From Emergomyces orientalis (lineage: Eukaryota > Ascomycota > Eurotiomycetes > Onygenales > Ajellomycetaceae), in the NCBI GenBank assembly GCA_002110485.1, contig MOWL01000025.1, positions 496,001 to 560,000 of the forward strand: a stretch of 64,000 bases of DNA. Reading direction: 5' to 3'. The notes beneath the pieces were generated by a model, which was not told the origin of the DNA, did not search any database, and worked only from the letters and a program-made list of their open reading frames with translations. Positions 58,042-64,000 of this stretch are shown here, in pieces (the first letter of the stretch is position 1; every line of letters begins with the position of its first letter). A program made the translations under genes and the position numbers.

Positions 58042-58529
58042 AAAGGGGTATATAGAGGAATCTGCTCGCAATTGAGGGGCTAATGAAGGAGGATCAAGGC
58101 AGCGTAAGTGCTGAAGTTCGTGATAGGATGTATATTAATTACGGTGTAAGGTAAACGGAGTTGCTCGGTGCCTATTTCTCTCAGCTGAAACATTCATATT
58201 TGTTGCTTTCTTCGCTGCATTGTTTTAACAGGCCATGCACATCAAAACATGCGATGGCAGCAAGAGGAAAAGTTCAACAGAACATTTCAAAATCACCAGA
58301 GGCGTTTATGCTTTGTCCACAGAACGAGAAACGTGTGGCACAGAACATTTATTAGTGAAGTGGAGTATTTTCCGCCGCGTTGCTGTCATTCTCTCAAGAT
58401 TTATGTGTCGCGCACTAGTAGAAATAAACAAAAAAAGGGGAGAAGAAGCAAAGAAAATGGCGGGCATCAACCTTCGACACCACTGATGAGTTAACAGCAA
58501 AAGGAGGAAAAAGGTCTCATCCCATTTTC
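58042..58529. other. Convergent 3' region of coq9 and the Mtf2-like gene
   Basis: 488 bp between two facing stop codons. Open frames at 58161-58494 have no recognisable features. Only terminators are expected. Confidence 0.5.
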
Positions 58530-60455
58530 TCACTCCTCTACTTCATCTTCGATACATGGCATGAAATTCCCGCGGCGTCTATACACACGTGAATATTCCG
58601 ACCTAGCTGACCCCTTGATATCCACCGGTAACTTCCTATGCATCTTTTCTGTTACTTTCAATTTGTGGCCTTCAAATTTGCGCAGCTTCTTGACTTTGGA
58701 AAACAAGCCCTCAAACTGTCCCCTGATGCCAACGAAGTCCTTGTATGCACGATATGTGGAGTCGGACGCCCATGGGGTACCCTTGACAAGGGCAGTCTCC
58801 GAAGATCTGCCCATTAATATTTCCCCTCTTTTCTGATCGAATATCTCATTAAGCAATTCCATTGTCCGGGCAGAAATTGTAGCTCCGTTGTCCTCCATCT
58901 CTTTCAAAAGGGAATTCACCAGTGGAAGGTCGTTGTGGACATGCCAATGGTAGGATATTAGTTCGTTATAAATATCTGTGTCAGACGCGAGTAGGCGGGT
59001 GATGCGCCCGCGAGCTTTGATGGCAGCATGCATCTGGATTGTTATTTCTGACATGGGGAAGTGAGTGTGAAGTAAGCGGAGTGCGTGGAGGAGTGTTGCA
59101 GGAAAAGCGTGCAGAACAAAAGGTTTCCGTGGTATACCAGCTGGGATATCCAGAGGATTCCTGGATTGCGAATTATCAAGGCTTTCTGCTTCTGAGTCCA
59201 TCTCGGCATTCGTGTACTGCTCTCGAGATTTGCGCTTGTCCGCGCGGCTCGTACGTCTTGTTATAGTCCCATTCTGAGGCATTGTAGAGGTTATGACTTC
59301 ATCCTCAACAGAGAAAAGCTTCAGCATTGCGAATATGTGCTCTTCACACACTTTCCAGATTCCGACGTCGCCCCTACCACTCGACACACAAGCGTCCAGT
59401 TCAGCGGTGATCTGCTTGATTGCCCGGTTTCCTACTTCCTTGGCGAGTTTACCAGGTCCAAATGCCCCTATACCCGATACTACTTCATCCTTATCACCAG
59501 CCGCAAACCCATATACTTTCCCCTGATATCGAAGAGTTTGTTCTTCGACTTTATTGCGATCTGGCATGTCAACTTCCTGCCAATTTTCTGGAACATCTTT
59601 CAGTCTCCTAACCGCTTTCTCAAAAGGAATGTGGATTATTTTTTCCAAAGGCGCCCTTTCCATTCTTTGCATCCCAAGCGGTTCTTCTGTGCTCTGGCCA
59701 GATATGGTAGCTTCCCGCCAATTTTTGGCCTTAGCCTCTTGACGAGCTGCCGTACTCGCGAGAGGCACGGATTTACCGGACCTAACATTTCGAGTTTTGA
59801 CCCCAGACCCATAATCACTGTCGCGCCCATAGGCCTTCCGAAATTTGACTCGAGTATCCTCTCCCGCGTCCGACTCCTCATTAAGAGGGGACGGGTCATC
59901 CAGTGCCACCCTAGTTTTTCGCATCTCTGGTGTTCCCGTTGCATCTTTCTGGGCGGTGGACATCATACCAGCAAATACGTCATCGCCCGAACGGGCAAAT
60001 ATCGAGGATTGTTTTCCCTGGGTGCGCTCCTCCGAAAAATGGGAAGACCCAGGCGTGGCATTTTTAAAATCTGAAGAGGATTTTAAAATACCGATAGCCG
60101 AAGAAAGGATATCCCAGTCTCGATCTTTGTCACTAGCATTCCCTGGGCTCGACTGTGAAGATGAATTAGAGAATTGAGGGGAGGTGTCGCGCGGTGAGTC
60201 GCCTTTCGAGCTATGAGTGGACGGGGTGTTTGGATCCGGAAAAGCGGATTCGCCATTGGGGGCTTTAAAGTGAACCGGGCATGACTGGTGTGATCGCTGG
60301 GAGAAGTGACAAGAGGAGGAGGGACGTGAGAGCGGAAACGGCAGCGATTTATAGCGGCGAGCTGGTCTGGTCAAAGTCCGAGTATGGTATAGAAAGGTAA
60401 GAAGAATGCCATCATTTTGGTATGCGGCGAATCCCCGGTGTAGGTTCCCAACCAT
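58530..60455 (-). CDS. Mtf2-like mitochondrial gene-expression factor, 641 aa
   Basis: One uninterrupted frame. The first usable ATG is 60455 (MVGNLHRGFAAYQNDG); an extension to 60584 starts with GTG and is unlikely. The N-terminal 60 residues are Arg/Ser-rich (TRPARRYKSLPFPLSRPSSS) and look like a mitochondrial presequence. Residues of about 60-280 are low-complexity and polar. The C-terminal half is helical with FVLHAFPATLLHALRLLHTHFP, DTDIYNELISYHWHVHNDL and YRAYKDFVGIRGQFEGLF. This half resembles the fungal Mtf2-like C-terminal domain, named after yeast Mtf2/Nam1, which couples mitochondrial transcription to RNA processing and translation. Assignment is from memory of that domain's pattern and is moderate; a PPR-like helical protein is the alternative. 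It is divergent from cmr1. Confidence 0.65.
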   Translation of the reverse strand: MVGNLHRGFAAYQNDGILLTFLYHTRTLTRPARRYKSLPFPLSRPSSSCHFSQRSHQSCPVHFKAPNGESAFPDPNTPSTHSSKGDSPRDTSPQFSNSSSQSSPGNASDKDRDWDILSSAIGILKSSSDFKNATPGSSHFSEERTQGKQSSIFARSGDDVFAGMMSTAQKDATGTPEMRKTRVALDDPSPLNEESDAGEDTRVKFRKAYGRDSDYGSGVKTRNVRSGKSVPLASTAARQEAKAKNWREATISGQSTEEPLGMQRMERAPLEKIIHIPFEKAVRRLKDVPENWQEVDMPDRNKVEEQTLRYQGKVYGFAAGDKDEVVSGIGAFGPGKLAKEVGNRAIKQITAELDACVSSGRGDVGIWKVCEEHIFAMLKLFSVEDEVITSTMPQNGTITRRTSRADKRKSREQYTNAEMDSEAESLDNSQSRNPLDIPAGIPRKPFVLHAFPATLLHALRLLHTHFPMSEITIQMHAAIKARGRITRLLASDTDIYNELISYHWHVHNDLPLVNSLLKEMEDNGATISARTMELLNEIFDQKRGEILMGRSSETALVKGTPWASDSTYRAYKDFVGIRGQFEGLFSKVKKLRKFEGHKLKVTEKMHRKLPVDIKGSARSEYSRVYRRRGNFMPCIEDEVEE

Positions 60456-60859
60456 GGTTTTATACCCCGGTCTGCCGCAACTAATTACTACCTGTTCCCT
60501 TGCGGGTTTCCTGCTGTTCGACGTGGGGAAAGATAAAAAGAATGAATTTGAATTTGGAACCAGAGAGGCTTGAATACTATTCACCCGTCGAAAGCCTAAT
60601 GCATCACGTGGGTATGCAGTGCGCTATATCTAAACAGGAATAGGAACTTTAGATCACGTGATGTCGCGACGTCCACACCTCTCCGCACGACGCGTTTTAC
60701 TTCTTTGGGTTTGACAGATGCAACCTTTGCAAAAGGCTGGACCTTGAATAGCGTTGGTGTATGCAACGGGATCTCCCGGAGCAATTGGGACCTCCATTTG
60801 ACCCTTTCGTTATATTTTCTTCTCTGTAACGCTTGCTTTCAATCATTACCAGTTAAGCC
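60456..60859. promoter_or_regulatory. Bidirectional promoter with two ATCACGTG sites (Mtf2-like gene / cmr1)
   Basis: 404 bp between divergent starts. ATCACGTG occurs at 60603-60610 and again at 60653-60660, where it extends to the palindrome ATCACGTGAT (60653-60662). RTCACGTG is the known core of Cbf1-type bHLH factors in fungi. The two copies lie 50 bp apart and near the middle of the region. Binding is inferred from the motif only. Confidence 0.6.
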
Positions 60860-62681
60860 ATGCCTCATCCAGAATCTGGCCCAGAGCTGTCCGATTTCGA
60901 AAAGCAGCGCGCCGCCAACATCGCAGAGCGTGATGCGCTTCTGAAAAAGCTTACCCAGGAAGCTCAATCCTCAGGACTGTTTACCAAGGGCCCTTCTACC
61001 AAATCCTCCAGGCCGGCCTCACAATCTACTAAAAGGAAACCGGCTAAACGCATCAAGAAGGAGAATGAGACACCTGTGCCACGGAGAACCTCATCGCGAC
61101 TTGCTGGATTGACTGCCGATAGCGAGATAACAAAGCGCAAAGCTGATGAGCAATATGAAGCTCAAAAGGTAGTTGCGCAAGCGAAAAGAATGCGCGTCTC
61201 CGGGGATCTCAATATGGGGGATATAATTGTTGGAGGCCAGAAATGGGATGGGTCGTCGTTTCTTGGAGCGGACAATGCCGGTCCACCGCGCTATGCGCGG
61301 ACTTTTGGGGAGGAAGATATTAAGAAAACGACAGACAAGGAGTTGAAATCCTTGAGGGAAAAGATGAGCGGCTTGAATCTTTGGAAACCATGGGAGCCAA
61401 ATCGTGAGTGTTGCCATATATAGAACAAAACCATCTAACGCAAAGGTTAATAACCAGGCAATCAATATAGGGTTAAAAATAACACCGGAAAGAATATATT
61501 CAATGGCTTTCCACCCCACTGAGAGTAAACCCTTAATCTTCGCTGGCGACAAGCTCGGCAACTTGGGCATTTTTGACGCTTCACAAACGCGCCCTACAGC
61601 CGTGAAAACCGAATACGATGAGGACGAGGATGATGATCCTGACCCTGTAATAACAATCATAAAGCCACATGCTAGGCCAATTAGTGCTATGCGCCTGCAC
61701 CCTTCGACCCCATCTAAACTCTATACTGCCAGCTATGACGGTTCCATTCGAGCCTTAGATCTTGAGAAATCCATTGCGACCGAAGCCTACGCGCCAGCCT
61801 CAAAGTCAGATGAAGAATCAGTATCCGGCGTAGACATGGCGCCTGGCGACCCGCACGTTTTGTATTTCACCACACTCGAAGGGTTCTTTTTCCGACACGA
61901 CACAAGAATGTCAGGAAACGGGCACCCAAGTTATAGTAAGGATAAAAACAGGAACAGTACCGATATCTACCAGCTATCAGATAAGAAAATCGGTGGATTT
62001 TCCCTCTGTCCCTCGCAGCCCCATCTCTTTGCAACTGCCAGCTTAGATCGCTTCATGCGTCTATGGGACATTCGTCAACTATCCAGGAAGAGTCCGACCC
62101 CGGTTGGCGAGCATGAGAGCAAATTGTCCGTCTCGCATGCGGCGTTCAACAGCGCGGGCCAGGTCGCTACCACTTCGTACGATAATACTATCAAAATCCA
62201 CGATTTTGGAACTAAGGGTTTCCAATCATGGAAACCGAGCCATACGCTTAGTGATGGTGACATGAATCCTACCACGACCATCAGACATAACTGTCAGACT
62301 GGACGATGGGTTACTATGTAAGTTTATACCCCTTTCTCTTTTCGCCCGAGATACTACATTCTCCAAACTAGCAAATCATCCCTTCTCCAATGCTCTCTTG
62401 AAGTTGCATGGCGCATAATAACTTGTATCCGCAAGCTAACCCCAATCCTCTTCAGTCTCAAACCACAATGGCAAGCCTCCCCACAATCAAGTAGTATACA
62501 GCGCTTTTGCATCGGGAACATGAACCGCTTCGTAGATGTCTACACCGCCGCAGGTGACCAATTAGCCCAGCTTGGGGGTGAAGGGTTAATAACTGCCGTC
62601 CCCGCCGTTGCCGTATTGCATCCTACTATGGACTGGGTTGTGGGTGGCACAGCGAGTGGAAAGGTTTGCTTGTGGATGTAA
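60860..62681 (+). CDS. cmr1: Cmr1-like WD40 DNA damage-binding protein, 538 aa
   Basis: Exons 60860-61403, 61471-62317 and 62456-62681, in phase throughout. The N-terminus has ELSDFEKQRAANIAERDALLKKL, a Lys-rich basic stretch (STKRKPAKRIKKE) and PVPRRTSSRLAGL, all typical of Cmr1. WD40 blades follow from about residue 190: KPLIFAGDKLGNLGIFD, SKLYTASYDGSIRALDLE, PHLFATASLDRFMRLWDIR, GQVATTSYDNTIKIHDF and WVVGGTASGKVCLWM at the very end. Cmr1 (human WDR76) binds damaged DNA and accumulates at an intranuclear quality-control site under replication stress. Length is near the usual 520-530 residues. Confidence 0.94.
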
Positions 62682-63060
62682 GCTACAAATGGAGGCCAGG
62701 GAAGATGCCCAGTTAGCTAAGGGTGGAAGATGACTGAGAAAAAGGCATGGAGGGTGGAATTCTCGGCGTTATTTTGCTTTGTCTTGGAGCCATTTCTGGT
62801 TGTTTCATATTCTATGTTGTAATCTGTCTCATTAGATATACCCTGGTAGAGGAGGAACAACGAACCAGTGTAACATAGATAGCTATAAAAAGCAAATATA
62901 TATACATATGTGTTGGATATATGACATAACTATATTTTTAGCCCTCCATCGAGGCATGAGTGTCCATTGAACACCTCAAACGACTTCTTGTGCTTCTGCG
63001 AAATTTCAGGCCGTATATCCTCAGCTTATTATATACCTATTATCCCCAGCAGGAATCCAC
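62682..63060. other. Convergent 3' region of cmr1 and the methyltransferase gene
   Basis: 379 bp between facing stop codons. AT-rich around 62880-62940. No gene or repeat recognised. Confidence 0.5.
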
Positions 63061-64000
63061 TCAAATAAGCCCTGACCAAAACCTATTCCTTTCATCCTGA
63101 GCTTCCTCATCAAGTCTTCGCTTCTTCAAGGGCGCAGGCACATGCTCTGACCCAAGAGTATTAGAAGAGCGGCCTAATGCTTTCCTTTCATTGTCCAAAT
63201 CAAGAGGATCATCAGATGTGCTATTCGGAATAGCACGCTCACCATTGTTGATTGTTATCAATTCTGATCGAGTGCACCAGGGTGTTAGAATTGAAGTCAT
63301 AAAATTCTTGGTTCGTTTAATGGCAGGGCCATGGTGAGGTGAGGGTGGGGTGGAGGTGTCCTCTGTGAGATCAATAACATTTGATTCTGAAGTATCGCCA
63401 GAATGGGTTTCATGGTGTGTTTTGGGTTGTAAGATGGCAAGTTCCCAGGGCAGACGAGTGTTTTGCCCTGCCTCCACTTCTGAATCTGGTTCTGGTTCTG
63501 ATTTTGTGGCTGGATCTATGGTTGACTGTCTAAGCCCCTCCTTTAACTTTTCTACAACAACTTGAATGTCATTAGTGACCGCGATGTTGTTCCCAGGTTC
63601 CTTTTTACATTGGTTCTGAAGAACTGCATCTCTCACCACCAAACCTAATGCTAAAGCAACCTGCCTTGCAACACTGTTTCCCACAATTTTCCACTGTTGA
63701 ACTGGTGAGCCTACCAAAACTTCATTGTCTGGGAAGCCCTGAGCTCGTCGAACTTCCATCACTGTTATCAGTCTATCCTCTTCCCAGTGAAGCCATCTTC
63801 CCGTGAACTTGCACCATGGGGACGGGAACGTGGTAACAGTCGGCATTAACAAATGCGGATGCACCCGACTCCATGATCGCTGGCAGTTGCGTTGGCGTGC
63901 ATTCTTGTCCCGTTCTGGGTAAAAGAACCCCCTTGCCACTGCTTCACGTAATCCTTGAATCCTTGGAGCTTTTGGTATACTGTTTATTAAATGTTGGTTG
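63061..64000 (-). CDS. dim2: DIM-2-type cytosine-C5 DNA methyltransferase, C-terminal part, runs off right edge
   Basis: Open frame from the window edge to a stop at 63061; about 313 residues are visible (NQHLINSIPKAPRIQGLREAV at the edge is in frame). Methyltransferase motifs IX and X are clear: RLITVMEVRRAQGFPDNE, then QQWKIVGNSVARQVALALGL. The form IVGNSVAR in place of the bacterial IGNAVP, next to AQGFPD, is characteristic of the fungal DIM-2 branch. DIM-2 methylates DNA directed by H3K9 methylation, including at RIP-mutated repeats in Neurospora. The target recognition region and catalytic PCQ motif lie outside the window. Behind motif X is a polar tail of about 190 residues with NVIDLTEDT (63355-63381), like a SUMO-interaction motif, and a basic APLKKRRLDEE stretch that could be a nuclear localisation signal. 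Confidence 0.88.
   Translation of the reverse strand, partial: NQHLINSIPKAPRIQGLREAVARGFFYPERDKNARQRNCQRSWSRVHPHLLMPTVTTFPSPWCKFTGRWLHWEEDRLITVMEVRRAQGFPDNEVLVGSPVQQWKIVGNSVARQVALALGLVVRDAVLQNQCKKEPGNNIAVTNDIQVVVEKLKEGLRQSTIDPATKSEPEPDSEVEAGQNTRLPWELAILQPKTHHETHSGDTSESNVIDLTEDTSTPPSPHHGPAIKRTKNFMTSILTPWCTRSELITINNGERAIPNSTSDDPLDLDNERKALGRSSNTLGSEHVPAPLKKRRLDEEAQDERNRFWSGLI

Noticed and set aside
61091..61660. 189-codon minus-strand open frame with hydrophobic segments
   Set aside because: It is antisense to cmr1 exons 1 and 2, which carry clear Cmr1 features and normal splice sites.
1..64000. CRISPR arrays, secondary-metabolite cluster or viral integration
   Set aside because: No regularly spaced repeats, no synthase or tailoring enzymes, and the only mobile element is a fungal copia retrotransposon.

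Overview
The window is nuclear DNA of a filamentous ascomycete (Pezizomycotina). Genes carry many short GT-AG introns (about 48-206 bp), both strands are used without operons, and a run of proteins is of clearly fungal type: a Ubp2-type deubiquitinase, Slm1, a Trk potassium transporter, a Gbp2-like SR protein, Cmr1 and a DIM-2-type DNA methyltransferase. The protein flavour and the long gene-free spacers suggest Eurotiomycetes, possibly Onygenales; that placement is inference.

Left part (1-9.2 kb): the 5' part of a bsd2-like gene (minus) and a small cbp6-like gene (plus) are divergent. Their shared promoter, about 510 bp, is split by a complete, very young Ty1/copia retrotransposon (1177-6153, minus) with identical 102-bp LTRs, a 5-bp target duplication and an intact gag-pol frame. 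Mitochondrial succinyl-CoA:3-ketoacid CoA-transferase (minus) follows.

Middle part (12-35.2 kb): a 12-exon ubp2-like deubiquitinase (minus) is divergent from an NDUFA11-type complex I subunit (plus). Next come a slm1-like F-BAR/PH protein (plus), a 13-exon trk potassium transporter (minus), and a three-RRM SR/RGG protein (minus) in which an 8-nt microexon encodes the core of RNP1. A short interstitial telomere-type repeat lies at 29.9 kb.

Gene desert (35.2-47.5 kb): about 12 kb without a gene I can support. The part next to the SR-protein gene is pyrimidine-rich on that gene's sense strand, and a 9-bp palindrome-like word recurs across it.

Right part (47.5-64 kb): a short intronless acetamidase/formamidase (plus) converges on an APC-family amino acid/GABA-type permease (minus). 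Then come a seven-helix SAT4/rhodopsin-like membrane protein (plus), coq9 (plus), an Mtf2-like mitochondrial gene-expression factor (minus), cmr1 (plus) and the 3' end of a DIM-2-type cytosine methyltransferase (minus), which runs off the right edge. mtf2 and cmr1 share a 404-bp promoter with two ATCACGTG sites.

Mitochondrial functions recur (Cbp6, SCOT, NDUFA11, Coq9, Mtf2), but the order looks like ordinary fungal gene order, not a dedicated cluster. I found no clearly new multi-gene system. The most notable signals are the young copia element in a bidirectional promoter with a probable tRNA-Met-half primer site, the RNP1 microexon, two GC-AG introns, a PPxY motif in the Ubp2 tail, and a SUMO-interaction-like motif in the methyltransferase tail. 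Exon boundaries were worked out by hand from splice motifs, reading-frame continuity and remembered family resemblance; no alignment was run.
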